Below, piece after piece: positions 52,068-60,553 of a stretch of DNA of 64,000 nucleotides; position 1 is the first letter of the stretch, and each line of letters begins with the position of its first letter. A program made the translations under genes and the position numbers. This stretch comes from Hominenteromicrobium mulieris (GTDB lineage: Bacteria; Bacillota; Clostridia; Oscillospirales; Acutalibacteraceae). The notes under the pieces were generated by a model. It searched no databases. It was not told where the DNA came from and saw only the letters and a list, made by a program, of their open reading frames with translations. The DNA lies in assembly GCA_021029595.1 (NCBI GenBank), contig JAJJOY010000001.1, positions 124,001 to 188,000 of the forward strand. Reading direction: 5' to 3'.

Positions 52068-53147
52068 ATGAAAAAGTATAATGTCGGTATCATTGGTTGC
52101 ACAGGCATGGTCGGTCAGCGTTTTGCAACACTCCTTGAAAATCATCCGTGGTTCAACGTGACCGCGCTTGCGGCCTCTTCCCGCTCCGCCGGTAAAACAT
52201 ATAAAAGCGTCGTAGAAAAGCGTTGGGCTATGAAAACGCCCATTCCCACAAGTATGGCGGATATGATCATCTTAGACGCTGTTGCAGATATGGACGAAGT
52301 CGTCTCCAAGGTCGATTTTGTATTCTGCGCCGTCGATATGAAAAAAGACGAAATCCGCGCCCTTGAAGAAGCTTATGCGAAAAAAGAGTGCCCGGTCGTC
52401 TCCAACAACAGCGCAAACCGCGGCGTCGAGGATGTGCCGATGGTTGTGCCGGAGATCAACGCCGACCACATTGAAATCATCAACGCACAGAGAAAGCGCC
52501 TCGGCACAAAGCGCGGCTTTATCGCCGTAAAGTCCAACTGCTCCCTTCAGAGCTACGTTCCGGCTATTCACCCGCTGATGGACCTCGGCGTCACGAAGGT
52601 GCTCGCCTGCACATATCAGGCCATCTCCGGCGCCGGCAAAACCTTTGAAACGTATCCCGATATTCTCGACAACGTCATCCCGTATATCGGCGGCGAGGAA
52701 GAAAAATCCGAGCAGGAGCCGATGAAGCTGTGGGGCCACATTGAGGGCGATAAGATTGTCAACGCGACCACCCCGTCCATCACGGCACAGTGCTTCCGCG
52801 TGCCGGTTTCCGACGGCCATACGGCTGCGGTGTTCGTCTCCATGGAAAAGAAGGTCTCACCGGAGGAAATCATCCGCCGTTGGACAGAGTTCCGCGGCCC
52901 GGCACAGGAGCTCGAGCTGCCGAGCGCACCGAAGCAGTTCCTGCACTACTTTACGGAAGCAGACCGTCCGCAGGCAAAACTCGACCGTGAACTGGAGCAT
53001 GGTATGGCCGTTTCCATCGGCAGACTGCGCCCGGATACCCAGTATGACTACAAGTTCGTTTGCCTTTCCCACAACACGCTGCGCGGCGCAGCAGGCGGCG
53101 GTGTTCTGCTTGCAGAGCTGCTCGCAAAGAAGGGCTATTTTGACTGA
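52068..53147 (+). CDS. asd: aspartate-semialdehyde dehydrogenase
   Basis: A 359-aa NADPH enzyme making aspartate semialdehyde. GIIGCTGMVGQRFATLLENH is the nucleotide motif; SNCSLQSYVPAIHPL holds the catalytic Cys; YQAISGAGKT and the archaeal/fungal-type pattern (longer than the bacterial type) mark it as the second Asd class. ATG 52068 follows GGGTGAAAG. A perfect hairpin GTCCTG-CAAA-CAGGAC lies just upstream (52041-52056). Confidence 0.93.
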   Translation: MKKYNVGIIGCTGMVGQRFATLLENHPWFNVTALAASSRSAGKTYKSVVEKRWAMKTPIPTSMADMIILDAVADMDEVVSKVDFVFCAVDMKKDEIRALEEAYAKKECPVVSNNSANRGVEDVPMVVPEINADHIEIINAQRKRLGTKRGFIAVKSNCSLQSYVPAIHPLMDLGVTKVLACTYQAISGAGKTFETYPDILDNVIPYIGGEEEKSEQEPMKLWGHIEGDKIVNATTPSITAQCFRVPVSDGHTAAVFVSMEKKVSPEEIIRRWTEFRGPAQELELPSAPKQFLHYFTEADRPQAKLDRELEHGMAVSIGRLRPDTQYDYKFVCLSHNTLRGAAGGGVLLAELLAKKGYFD

Positions 53148-53171
53148 TACCGTTCAGGAGGTATTTTTTAG

Positions 53172-54062
53172 ATGAAAGAAACCATTTTTACCGGCGCAGC
53201 GGTGGCACTTGTTACCCCGTTTAACCCGGATATGTCCGTAAACTACGAGGAGCTTGAAAAGCTCATCGAGTTTCAGATCACAAGCGGCACCGATGCCATT
53301 GTCACCTGCGGTACCACCGGCGAAGCGGCAACGCTCACCGATGAAGAGCACGTGAAGGTCATCGAGTTCACCGTAAACAAGGTTGCCGGCCGCGTGCCGG
53401 TCATCGCAGGCACCGGCAGCAATGATACCGCCTACGCCGTGGAGCTCTCCCAAAAAGCAGAAGCACTCGGCGCAAACGGCCTTCTGCTTGTCACGCCGTA
53501 CTACAACAAGACTTCCCAGCGCGGCCTCGTTGCAAGCTTCAACCGCATCGCAGGCAGTGTAAAAATTCCGTGCATTGTGTATAATGTCCCGAGCCGCACC
53601 GGCCTCAACATTCTGCCGGAAACGTACTACGAGCTCTCGAAGACGCAGAACATCGTTGCCACAAAGGAAGCGAACCACGACATCTCCGCGCTCATCAAAA
53701 CGCGTGAGCTTTGCGGTGATGACCTCACGGTTTACTCCGGTGAAGACACGCAGACTTTGCCGATTGCGTCTCTCGGCGGCAAGGGCGTCATCTCTACATT
53801 CTCCAACATCATGCCGAAAGAAATGCACGAGCTTGCCACCGCTTCTGTTGCGGGCGACCTCAAGACGGCGCAGGCACTCACGTTTAAGTATCTCGACCTC
53901 ATGAACGCACTGTTCATGGACGTCAACCCAATCCCGGTAAAGCAGGCATTGAACCTGATGGGCTTCAACTGCGGCCACTGCCGCTTGCCGCTTGTCGATA
54001 TGTCCGATGAGCAGATTGCAAAGCTGAAGGCCGAAATGGCAAAGCATCTGCAGCTCGCCTGA
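53172..54062 (+). CDS. dapA: 4-hydroxy-tetrahydrodipicolinate synthase
   Basis: A 296-aa TIM-barrel enzyme joining pyruvate to aspartate semialdehyde. Motifs: TAIVTCGTTGEAATLT-like (ALVTPFNPDMSVNYEELEKL; VTCGTTGEAATLTDEEHVKV), VYNVPSRTGLNILPET and Schiff-base Lys in VATKEAN. Second gene of the lysine operon, 24 nt after asd. Confidence 0.97.
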   Translation: MKETIFTGAAVALVTPFNPDMSVNYEELEKLIEFQITSGTDAIVTCGTTGEAATLTDEEHVKVIEFTVNKVAGRVPVIAGTGSNDTAYAVELSQKAEALGANGLLLVTPYYNKTSQRGLVASFNRIAGSVKIPCIVYNVPSRTGLNILPETYYELSKTQNIVATKEANHDISALIKTRELCGDDLTVYSGEDTQTLPIASLGGKGVISTFSNIMPKEMHELATASVAGDLKTAQALTFKYLDLMNALFMDVNPIPVKQALNLMGFNCGHCRLPLVDMSDEQIAKLKAEMAKHLQLA

Positions 54063-54086
54063 TTAAAAGAAAGGAACGGACGTAAA

Positions 54087-54842
54087 ATGACAAGGATTAT
54101 TTTATGTGGCTGCTGCGGCAAAATGGGTCACTTCATCACGCAGCTTGTTTCCGAACGCACCGATTGCGAGATTGTTGCCGGCGTTGATCTGAACGTCAAT
54201 GCACAGACTGCTTCCTACCCCGCTTACACCTCCATCGATCAGGTAGCGGAAGCGGCAGATGTTATCATCGACTTCTCCCACCCCTCCCTTTTGACGCCGA
54301 TTTTGCACTACGCGGCGGAAAAGGGCGGCATTCCGGCCGTACTCTGCACCACGGGCTACACAGCAGAGCAGACCGCGGAGCTTACCAAAGCTTCCGAAAC
54401 GCAGCCAATCTTCTATTCCCGCAACATGTCACTCGGCATTAACCTGATGCTGGAGCTTGCAAAAAAGGCGGCAAAGGTGCTCGGCGACCAGTTCGACATT
54501 GAGATCGTCGAAAAGCACCACAATCAGAAGATTGATGCGCCGAGCGGCACGGCTTTGATGCTTGCCGATGCGCTTGCTTCCGTGCGCGACGGCGAAACGC
54601 AGTATATGTACGATCGCCACGCACAGCGCAAAAAGCGCGAAAAGAGCGAGATTGGCATTCACTCCGTGCGCGGCGGCACCATTGTCGGCGAGCATGAAGT
54701 GATCTTTGCGGGCAACAACGAGGTCATCACGCTCTCCCATTCTGCGCAGTCCAAAGAGCTGTTCGCGGTGGGCGCAGTAAACGCAGCGGTATTCATGAGC
54801 GGCAAAGGCCCCGGCCTTTACGACATGTCCGCTTTGGTTTAA
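54087..54842 (+). CDS. dapB: 4-hydroxy-tetrahydrodipicolinate reductase
   Basis: A 251-aa NAD(P)H enzyme with GCCGKMGHFI nucleotide motif and the DapB signature EKHHNQKIDAPSGTALMLAD; the C-terminal strand holds HSVRGGTIVGEHEVIFAG. Third gene of the operon, 24 nt after dapA. Confidence 0.97.
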   Translation: MTRIILCGCCGKMGHFITQLVSERTDCEIVAGVDLNVNAQTASYPAYTSIDQVAEAADVIIDFSHPSLLTPILHYAAEKGGIPAVLCTTGYTAEQTAELTKASETQPIFYSRNMSLGINLMLELAKKAAKVLGDQFDIEIVEKHHNQKIDAPSGTALMLADALASVRDGETQYMYDRHAQRKKREKSEIGIHSVRGGTIVGEHEVIFAGNNEVITLSHSAQSKELFAVGAVNAAVFMSGKGPGLYDMSALV

Positions 54843-54860
54843 GAAAGGATGGAACAGATC

Positions 54861-55322
54861 ATGGGCACAACCGAAATCAGCACGGTCAGCAATATCACAC
54901 TGGTCACCCTGCAAGGCAGCCCCGCCACCACAGGCTTTATGGCTGAGGTATTCGAGCGCATCGCGGAGCTCGATATCAACATCGATATGATCTCCATGCC
55001 CCCGAACCACGGTGCAAATGCCGGCCTTTCTTTTACCATTTCTGACCAAGACCTCATCGAAGTGCTGTCTTTTGCGAATACGCTCAAGACCGAGACCGGC
55101 ATCAAGGTTATCGTCAGCAGCGTGAACCATAAAATCTCCGTCTATGACCCGCAGATGAAAAACACGCCGGGCATGGCAGCCAGAGTGTTCAGCGCCATCG
55201 CCGCAAGCGACGCCGACATCCGCCTCATCACGACTTCCGAAGTCGAGATCTCCCTCCTCGTCACGGAAGCGGACTACGACACCGTTTTGGAAGCCATCGA
55301 AGAAGCGGCCAACGCGAAATAA
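54861..55322 (+). CDS. stand-alone ACT-domain protein (aspartokinase-regulatory-like)
   Basis: A 153-aa cytoplasmic protein with two ACT domains: VTLQGSPATTGFMAEVFERI and MKNTPGMAARVFSAIAASDA, the pattern of the C-terminal regulatory part of aspartokinases (LysC beta subunit). There is no kinase domain. In a lysine-riboswitch operon it probably senses lysine or threonine and partners with a separate kinase. ATG 54861 fits AAAGGA 11 nt upstream. Confidence 0.85.
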   Translation: MGTTEISTVSNITLVTLQGSPATTGFMAEVFERIAELDINIDMISMPPNHGANAGLSFTISDQDLIEVLSFANTLKTETGIKVIVSSVNHKISVYDPQMKNTPGMAARVFSAIAASDADIRLITTSEVEISLLVTEADYDTVLEAIEEAANAK

Positions 55323-55342
55323 TTTTTAGGCAACTATAAATA

Positions 55343-55390
55343 CGAAAACAGAAGGTCAAGTCTCTTATCCGGCTTGACCTTCTGTTTTCG
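55343..55390 (+). terminator. terminator of the lysine operon
   Basis: A perfect 18-bp stem (55343-55360 with 55373-55390). It is the end of the asd operon. Confidence 0.9.
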
Positions 55391-55394
55391 ATTC

Positions 55395-55619
55395 TTATGC
55401 TTTGTATTTTTGATTCAATTTCAGAGAATAAAGTTTATAAAGCGTATAAGCACTTTCATTTTTATTGTGATGAATCATGTTTACACACGGCTCAACGAGA
55501 TCTTTATATACCTCGTTCCAGATTTCTTGGGCGTTCGATTTTTGATTGATAGCTTCAACGATACCCTGTGCCATTTCATAGTATTCTCTGATTTTCGCTT
55601 CGCCGTTCGGCCGATCGTG
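55395..55619 (-). pseudogene. C-terminal remnant of an unknown gene
   Basis: An open frame of 75 codons with no good start reads, from its middle, EYYEMAQGIVEAINQKSNAQ and ends in LYKLYSLKLNQKYKA. Composition is natural and helical, but only an internal ATG (55574) without a ribosome site is available. It looks like the surviving tail of a gene cut by the rearrangement around the tRNA fragment. Confidence 0.45.
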
Positions 55620-55633
55620 TCATATATATGGCA

Positions 55634-55683
55634 TATTAAAACGAGTGAACACAAAAGCCAAAGCCTCTGAATACACTCGTTTT
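55634..55683 (-). terminator. leftward terminator beyond the tRNA-Leu fragment
   Basis: A perfect 10-bp stem AAAACGAGTG/CACTCGTTTT (55638-55647 with 55674-55683) with a 26-nt loop, right after the CCA of the tRNA fragment on the leftward strand. Confidence 0.65.
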
Positions 55684-55685
55684 TA

Positions 55686-55713
55686 TGGTGCGGGTAGCAG
55701 GGGTCGAACCTGT
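55686..55713 (-). pseudogene. tRNA-Leu 3'-end fragment (candidate attachment scar)
   Basis: 28 nt corresponding to the T arm, acceptor 3' strand, discriminator and CCA, identical to the intact tRNA-Leu at 23 of 28 positions and in the same orientation. The 5' half is absent. It lies 1.2 kb beyond the intact gene, on its 3' side. Confidence 0.75.
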
Positions 55714-55732
55714 GACTTTGAATTAGGTTATG

Positions 55733-55791
55733 GGCAACTGTCGTTGCCTCATTGTATCGCAACGCCAAAACAATTCACCGGATTGTTTTGG
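55733..55791. repeat. two perfect hairpins beside the tRNA fragment
   Basis: GGCAAC-TGTC-GTTGCC (55733-55748) and a 10-bp stem CCAAAACAAT/ATTGTTTTGG (55765-55774 with 55782-55791). They occur in a gene-free stretch next to the tRNA scar. Confidence 0.6.
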
Positions 55792-55898
55792 CTGCGACAG
55801 ATAACAGCCGCGTGTGGTTGTTGTGAGTGGTGGAACAGACTTGTACTCAATTTAAAGTGAAACATTATTGAGGACACACTCGTAAACCAACTTTTTGC

Positions 55899-56756
55899 TT
55901 ACGGTTTTTCTGCTATCGCAAATATACCCGCACGTCTGAAACTGCCCATACCGTTTGGCATAACATATTTGTCGTAATAATCGCAGATTTCAAGAAATTT
56001 CTTGTCCATACTGATTTCATTGATTTTCTTATGCACTTCTTGAGCGGAATTCTGCCGATAAAGATGCAACAAATACAGATGCGTTAGACTACCAATGCTG
56101 CGACATTCCAAAACATTCATCCCGTTTTTGTTCAAAACATCCCTTAATTCATCAATATCATAGGCTTTTAATTCAGCAATGGATGTAAGTTCCTCAGCAT
56201 TGTCGTAGTTCTCTTTGTTAAAGCAACCTGTTTCCATTATGTCCTTTACGGACGGGTGAATGTAGTGCAGTTTACTAAGACTATAGTTCAGCCATGTGAC
56301 TGTCATACAACTTTTGCTAGAAACCGAAAGCATTACCTTTTTTCCGACTCTGCATATTTCAGCAATTACATCTTCTGCCTTGCTTCCAGAGAATGAAATT
56401 GCCCCGTCAAAACATAACACAAGGTCAAATTCATTATTCTCGAATACATCCAGACAACAAGCATTGTGCTTAATAAACTGAATGTTTGTTAAACCTATCG
56501 CTTTATCTTTTGCCGCCTTAATCATTTCATCAGATAAATCCAAATGTACTACATCAAAGCCCATTCTAGCCAAAGGTATGGAATAAGCTCCTGTTGCTGC
56601 TCCTACATCCAAAATTTTATGAACCCCTGATAAATGGCTTTGAATTGCCTTGAGCCTCAAAAGACGATTTATCATTTCATCGTCATAATCAACTTCTTCC
56701 GTTTTGGACATTTCATCCCAAAATTTCTCATATTCGGTCAATTTATTTTTATTCAC
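55899..56756 (-). CDS. class I SAM-dependent methyltransferase
   Basis: A 285-aa soluble enzyme with a Rossmann-type SAM site: KILDVGAATGAYSIPLARMG (motif I), VHLDLSDEMIKAAKD and VLCFDGAISF. Substrate cannot be told. The gene and flanks are markedly more AT-rich than neighbours, pointing to transfer. AAAGGAG precedes the start and it has its own promoter (56801-56829). Confidence 0.9.
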   Translation of the reverse strand: MNKNKLTEYEKFWDEMSKTEEVDYDDEMINRLLRLKAIQSHLSGVHKILDVGAATGAYSIPLARMGFDVVHLDLSDEMIKAAKDKAIGLTNIQFIKHNACCLDVFENNEFDLVLCFDGAISFSGSKAEDVIAEICRVGKKVMLSVSSKSCMTVTWLNYSLSKLHYIHPSVKDIMETGCFNKENYDNAEELTSIAELKAYDIDELRDVLNKNGMNVLECRSIGSLTHLYLLHLYRQNSAQEVHKKINEISMDKKFLEICDYYDKYVMPNGMGSFRRAGIFAIAEKP

Positions 56757-56800
56757 TCCTTTAAGTTTGGTGATTAATTAAACTACAATTTATTGCCCTC

Positions 56801-56829
56801 ATTATATCATTTAATAAAGCACTTAGCAA
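56801..56829 (-). promoter_or_regulatory. promoter of the methyltransferase gene
   Basis: Leftward TTGCTA (56824-56829), 17-bp spacer, TATAAT (56801-56806). Confidence 0.8.
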
Positions 56830-56835
56830 GATGAC

Positions 56836-56874
56836 AAAAAGTCCGCCGTAATTCTATCAAAATTACGGCGGACT
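56836..56874 (-). terminator. tRNA-Leu terminator, twin of the tRNA-Ser one
   Basis: A perfect 14-bp stem (56840-56853 with 56861-56874) and 7-nt loop, followed leftward by TTTTT. On the tRNA strand the loop is TTGATAG, as at 134-173, and the stem differs only at one paired position (G-C for A-T). Confidence 0.9.
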
Positions 56875-56876
56875 TA

Positions 56877-56959
56877 TGGTGCGGGTAACAGGACTTGAAC
56901 CTGCACACCGAAGTACCAGAACCTAAATCTGGCGCGTCTGCCAATTCCGCCATACCCGC
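56877..56959 (-). tRNA. tRNA-Leu(UAG)
   Basis: An 83-nt class II tRNA with encoded CCA. The acceptor GCGGGTA pairs with TACCCGC; anticodon loop TTTAGGT gives anticodon TAG (56923-56925 on the other strand); the T arm is GCAGG-TTCAAGT-CCTGT. A twin terminator follows 2 nt later. Confidence 0.95.
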
Positions 56960-57016
56960 ATATTTTGTTGACTAAACTATTATACCGTATTCTGAGGAAA
57001 AATCAAGCCCAAACAG

Positions 57017-57047
57017 AGAAAAACCCGGAAAGAGTTTCTCTCCGGGT
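57017..57047 (-). terminator. terminator of the TSCPD/PHP operon
   Basis: Stem ACCCGG/CCGGGT with mostly paired inner AAAGA/TCTCT, followed leftward by TTTTTCTC. Confidence 0.75.
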
Positions 57048-57068
57048 AATTTCTCTTGAGCAAATTAC

Positions 57069-57329
57069 TTATGCCTTCTTCTGCTCTGCGAGCGCTTCTT
57101 CCAGTGCGAGCGCGAGCTGATCCGGGCAGGAGGTGTTCTTAAAGCCGCACTTGATGCCCTTGCAGCGCTTTACGTATTCGTCAACGGTCATACCGACCGC
57201 AAGCGCTGCCACGCCCTGCGTATTGCCGTTACAGCCGCCATCGAATTTCACGGAGCGGATAACGTCGCCGTCGAGCTCTACATGAATGCCTCTGGAACAT
57301 ACACCTTTCGGTGTGAAATCATACTTCAT
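57069..57329 (-). CDS. TSCPD-domain protein
   Basis: An 86-aa protein of the TIGR03905 type: KGVCSRGIHVELDGDVIRSV, KFDGGCNGNTQGVAALAVGM and the closing CGFKNTSCPDQLALAL that names the TSCPD domain. Function unknown; found as a single domain beside nucleotide-reductase or metal proteins. ATG 57329 has AAAGGG 9 nt upstream. Confidence 0.9.
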   Translation of the reverse strand: MKYDFTPKGVCSRGIHVELDGDVIRSVKFDGGCNGNTQGVAALAVGMTVDEYVKRCKGIKCGFKNTSCPDQLALALEEALAEQKKA

Positions 57330-57343
57330 TTTGCATTTCCCTT

Positions 57344-58165
57344 TCATTCAGAAAATAATTTATCAAATTCGGATTCGGCCGTCGTGAACGTGCCGACCGG
57401 ATTTTTCTTTGTCGTGTAAAAGCCGTGATAATCCGTGCCGCCGGTGACGGCAAGGTCATACTTTTCAGCTAAGCGCAACATTTCCGCTTTATCCTCCTCC
57501 GTGTTGCGCGGATGATAAACTTCAATGCCGCGGATGCGGTGGTTTCTGCACAGCTCGCGCAGAAGATCCATGCTGTGGTATTCGCTCGGGTGCGCCAAGA
57601 CCGCGATGCCCTCTGCGGCGTCAACCGCATCCATCACGGTATCGATGTCGGGATAATCCACCTTCTCGTAGGCGATGCCCGTTTTGGAATCATAGAGCTT
57701 CTTAAAAACCTCGCCGAACATCTCACTCGCGTAGCCGGCGTCCATTAACGCCTGCAAAACGTGCTGCTTGTAGATATTCGTCGAGCCCTCCGCGCGGCGC
57801 AGAATCATCTCGCGCGGAATCGCATACAGGCGGCAGACTTTATCAACGGAGCGTAGCATCGCCGCATGGCGGCTGTCCGTCGTTTTTTGCAGCAGCGGCA
57901 GCAACACTTCGGGCTTCTTCGGCTTATAGCACAGGATATGCGCTTTGCCGTGACGCTTCGGGTCTGCAGCAGAAATTTCCACGCCGGGAATCACCGTCAC
58001 GCCCGCTCCCCGCCCAAGCTCCAACGCGCATTCGCAGCCCGCCATGGTATCGTGGTCGGTGAGCGCGAACGTCGTCACGCCGCGGAGCGCAGCAAGCTGT
58101 ATAAGCTCCTCAAGCGGCGTGGAGCCGTCCGAATATCTTGTGTGGCAGTGCAGGTCAATAGACAT
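57344..58165 (-). CDS. PHP-domain phosphoesterase
   Basis: A 273-aa metal-dependent phosphoesterase with the PHP motifs DLHCHTRYSDGSTPLEELIQ, ALTDHDTM, PGVEISA and a later HPSEYHS and GTDYHGFY. Such proteins act as nucleotide or RNA phosphatases (RNase AM type). It overlaps the permease gene by 11 nt and precedes the TSCPD gene. Confidence 0.92.
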   Translation of the reverse strand: MSIDLHCHTRYSDGSTPLEELIQLAALRGVTTFALTDHDTMAGCECALELGRGAGVTVIPGVEISAADPKRHGKAHILCYKPKKPEVLLPLLQKTTDSRHAAMLRSVDKVCRLYAIPREMILRRAEGSTNIYKQHVLQALMDAGYASEMFGEVFKKLYDSKTGIAYEKVDYPDIDTVMDAVDAAEGIAVLAHPSEYHSMDLLRELCRNHRIRGIEVYHPRNTEEDKAEMLRLAEKYDLAVTGGTDYHGFYTTKKNPVGTFTTAESEFDKLFSE

Positions 58166-59006
58166 TGGTTTTCTCCTTTCGCGGCTTTTCCGGCGGACGC
58201 GTCAGCAGCTTTTCGGCTGTGAAGCGCCGGAACCCGAAGTTGAATAAACACAGGTCGATCCCAACGATGATCGCTGTCAAAACCAAAAGTGCAATACTGT
58301 TCAAGCGATACAGGCCCATAATCTGCCCGATGAAAATGAGCAAAATCGGCAGCACGATATAGCCGGAAATTTGAATGGATTCCGCTGTGGAGCGTGCTTT
58401 CACGGTCAGCATCGCAGCAAACGTAACGCCCAGCACCGTGATGGCCGGCGAGAGCAAAAACACCAGAACGAACCATGAAAGGTCAAAGAAAAACGGTGCT
58501 TTCAAAACCGTATCGCCGATAGCCGTGGCGACAAAGAACAGAATAAACGAAACCGCCGTGACAAGCCCGGAAGCCAAAACACTGCTTGCCGCCTTCACCT
58601 GCAAAAAGCGGCGCACGCTGAACGGCGCAAACAGAAGCGTTTCCATTGTGCCGTGTGCCCGCTCGCCCGCAAACGTGTACGAAGCCGTAATGATTGCCGA
58701 TAAAAGCGGAATGAGCATAAACAGCATCGGCGAGATAAACGCCGTGAAAATGTAGAACATCTGCGCGCGCTCGTCCGTCCCCTGCGGAATGTTATCGAGC
58801 AGGTTTTTAAACTGCTCCACACCGGAGGATTCCGGTGAAACCATAGCGGAAACGAACAGGAACAAAAGTGGGAACGCCACCGCAAAAACGAGCGGCAGTG
58901 CGATGAGCAACGTCAAGATCAGCCTGCGGCGGCACAAAGCGGAAAGGTCCTTCATCATGAGTGCACGTTCCGCTTTGGAAAACAGCTTATAAAACAGCTT
59001 CTTCAT
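58155..59006 (-). CDS. ABC-2-type transporter permease
   Basis: A 283-aa membrane protein with about six helices: LILTLLIALPLVFAVAFPLL, then FIFTAFISPMLFMLIPLLSA and further ones up to residue 260, with the ABC-2 motif GERAHGTMETLLFAPFS. It overlaps the ATPase gene by 20 nt. Likely an exporter with the ATPase at 58987; substrate unknown. Confidence 0.9.
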   Translation of the reverse strand: MKKLFYKLFSKAERALMMKDLSALCRRRLILTLLIALPLVFAVAFPLLFLFVSAMVSPESSGVEQFKNLLDNIPQGTDERAQMFYIFTAFISPMLFMLIPLLSAIITASYTFAGERAHGTMETLLFAPFSVRRFLQVKAASSVLASGLVTAVSFILFFVATAIGDTVLKAPFFFDLSWFVLVFLLSPAITVLGVTFAAMLTVKARSTAESIQISGYIVLPILLIFIGQIMGLYRLNSIALLVLTAIIVGIDLCLFNFGFRRFTAEKLLTRPPEKPRKEKTNVY

Positions 59007-59916
59007 GCGGTGTCTCCTCTCCCGGCTTTTTCACAAACGCGTAATAAACATCCTGCAATGTGGGCGTACACACGGATGCTTCGTAAATGCCGACATTCTC
59101 CCGCACAAGCCCGGAAATAAGCTCCGGCATATCGGCTTCGGATTTGATTGGTTTTTCCCACGCGCCATCATGCAGTGTGAAGTCCTCCGGCATCTTCTGC
59201 GTGTCGCTCACGCGGATCACCGCCATAGGCGTCAATTCAGAAGCGGCCGTAAGCATCGAAAGGTCGCCGCTCGCCCGTAAAAAGCCGTGCTCCAGCACCG
59301 CAAAGCTTGTGCAGATTTCCTCCGCGCTTTCAAGATGATCGGTGCAAAGCAGCACCGTGGCGCCGGTTTCCTTTGCGTAATCCGAAAGTGTGCGCAGCAC
59401 CATTGCGTCCGATACCGCTTGCTCGCCGCCGGGCAAACCGTCCGAAAACACGATCTGCGGGCGATGCACAAGCGCACGCGCCAGCGATAGCCGGCGGCAC
59501 ATCTCTGTGGAAAACGTGTAGACCTTGCGGTCGCGCGCGTTCCAAAGGTCAAGCTTCTTCAAAAGCTGCGCCGCATGTGTACGGGCTTGCTCCTTGCGCA
59601 TGCCATACATGGAAGCGAACATCAGCAGGTTTTCCAGAGCGCTCATGCTTCCAATACAGGCCGCCGTATCGGTAACGATACCGCTTTTCGCGCGCAGTTT
59701 GCGACTCTCTTTTACAGAAGAAAGTCCCAGCACTGTGCTGTCGCCGAGCGTCGGGCGCACAAGACCCGTTAAAAGGCGCAGCAGCGTCGTTTTGCCGGAT
59801 CTCTCCGGGCCGAGGCAGCCGACGATCTCCCCGGCTTCCACTTCAAGGTCCACGCCATTTATCGCAATGATGTCGCCGTATTTTTTCGTTAAATTTGCAG
59901 TTTGTATCGCGATCAT
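58987..59916 (-). CDS. ABC transporter ATP-binding protein with degenerate motifs
   Basis: A 309-aa nucleotide-binding subunit. Walker A is GPERSGKTT rather than GPNGAGKTT. The signature is FSTEMCRRLSLARAL (LSGGQ degenerate). Walker B keeps Asp but reads PQIVFSDGLPGGEQ, so the catalytic Glu is Gly and the D-loop Asp is replaced. H-loop region is LLCTDHLESAEE. ATP may bind but hydrolysis is doubtful unless it pairs with another subunit. Same operon as the permease. Confidence 0.85.
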   Translation of the reverse strand: MIAIQTANLTKKYGDIIAINGVDLEVEAGEIVGCLGPERSGKTTLLRLLTGLVRPTLGDSTVLGLSSVKESRKLRAKSGIVTDTAACIGSMSALENLLMFASMYGMRKEQARTHAAQLLKKLDLWNARDRKVYTFSTEMCRRLSLARALVHRPQIVFSDGLPGGEQAVSDAMVLRTLSDYAKETGATVLLCTDHLESAEEICTSFAVLEHGFLRASGDLSMLTAASELTPMAVIRVSDTQKMPEDFTLHDGAWEKPIKSEADMPELISGLVRENVGIYEASVCTPTLQDVYYAFVKKPGEETPHEEAVL

Positions 59917-59930
59917 CTGCTCACCGCCTC

Positions 59931-60515
59931 TCAGCGCACATCGGAGGTGCCTTTTTCGCGCAGATAGGTTGATTCCAAATCAGCCATGTGCAGCTTCACA
60001 GCGAGCGGATAGCGGTCAAATGCCAGGCTGATGGCAAAGCTGCCGCCCTTCGCCGCGTCGTCAAAGCCACCCATGTGCCAGCGGATTGCCATGGCTTCCA
60101 CAGGCTTTAGACGCATAAAACGCTCGATGAGGTAAACGGATTTTTCACCGTGACCGAACGGGAATGCATCGTCCACCGTGTAAAACGGACGCTTCTCCCA
60201 CTGCCCGGTCTCGTCATTTTTCACGTTGCGCGTGGAGGTCTTATAAAACTGCGATTTGCACACGTCGTGCAGCAGCGCACATATCGCAAAGCTTTCTTCA
60301 CTGTCGCCCTCGTCAAACCAACGCTCGCGCATCGCCTTGTAGACATTCAGGCTGTGCATCACAAGGCCGCTTTCGCAGGCACAGTGGAACTTTGTGCTTG
60401 CCGGCGCGGTGTAAAAATCGGTGGTATCCAGCCACGCCAAAAGCTTCTGCGAGCCCTCGCGCGTGATGTTCTGTGTATAAATGGAGATAAATTCCTCTCT
60501 GTACGGATTCGACAT
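59931..60515 (-). CDS. HD-domain hydrolase
   Basis: A 194-aa protein with the HD motif: H in SGLVMHSLNVYKA, then HD in ALLHDVCKSQFYK, and later HGEKSV and IRWHMGG; the last D in ADLES. Metal-dependent phosphohydrolases of this type act on nucleotides or second messengers. ATG 60515 has GGGAGG 7 nt upstream and its own promoter. Confidence 0.9.
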   Translation of the reverse strand: MSNPYREEFISIYTQNITREGSQKLLAWLDTTDFYTAPASTKFHCACESGLVMHSLNVYKAMRERWFDEGDSEESFAICALLHDVCKSQFYKTSTRNVKNDETGQWEKRPFYTVDDAFPFGHGEKSVYLIERFMRLKPVEAMAIRWHMGGFDDAAKGGSFAISLAFDRYPLAVKLHMADLESTYLREKGTSDVR

Positions 60516-60553
60516 GCTTGTCCTCCCGTAGATAAATTTCAAACTCTGCGTAT

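Noticed and set aside
55645-55860. A 71-codon rightward frame across the tRNA-Leu fragment
   Set aside because: It reads through the tRNA relic and hairpins and has no ribosome site; the peptide is typical of translated tRNA DNA.
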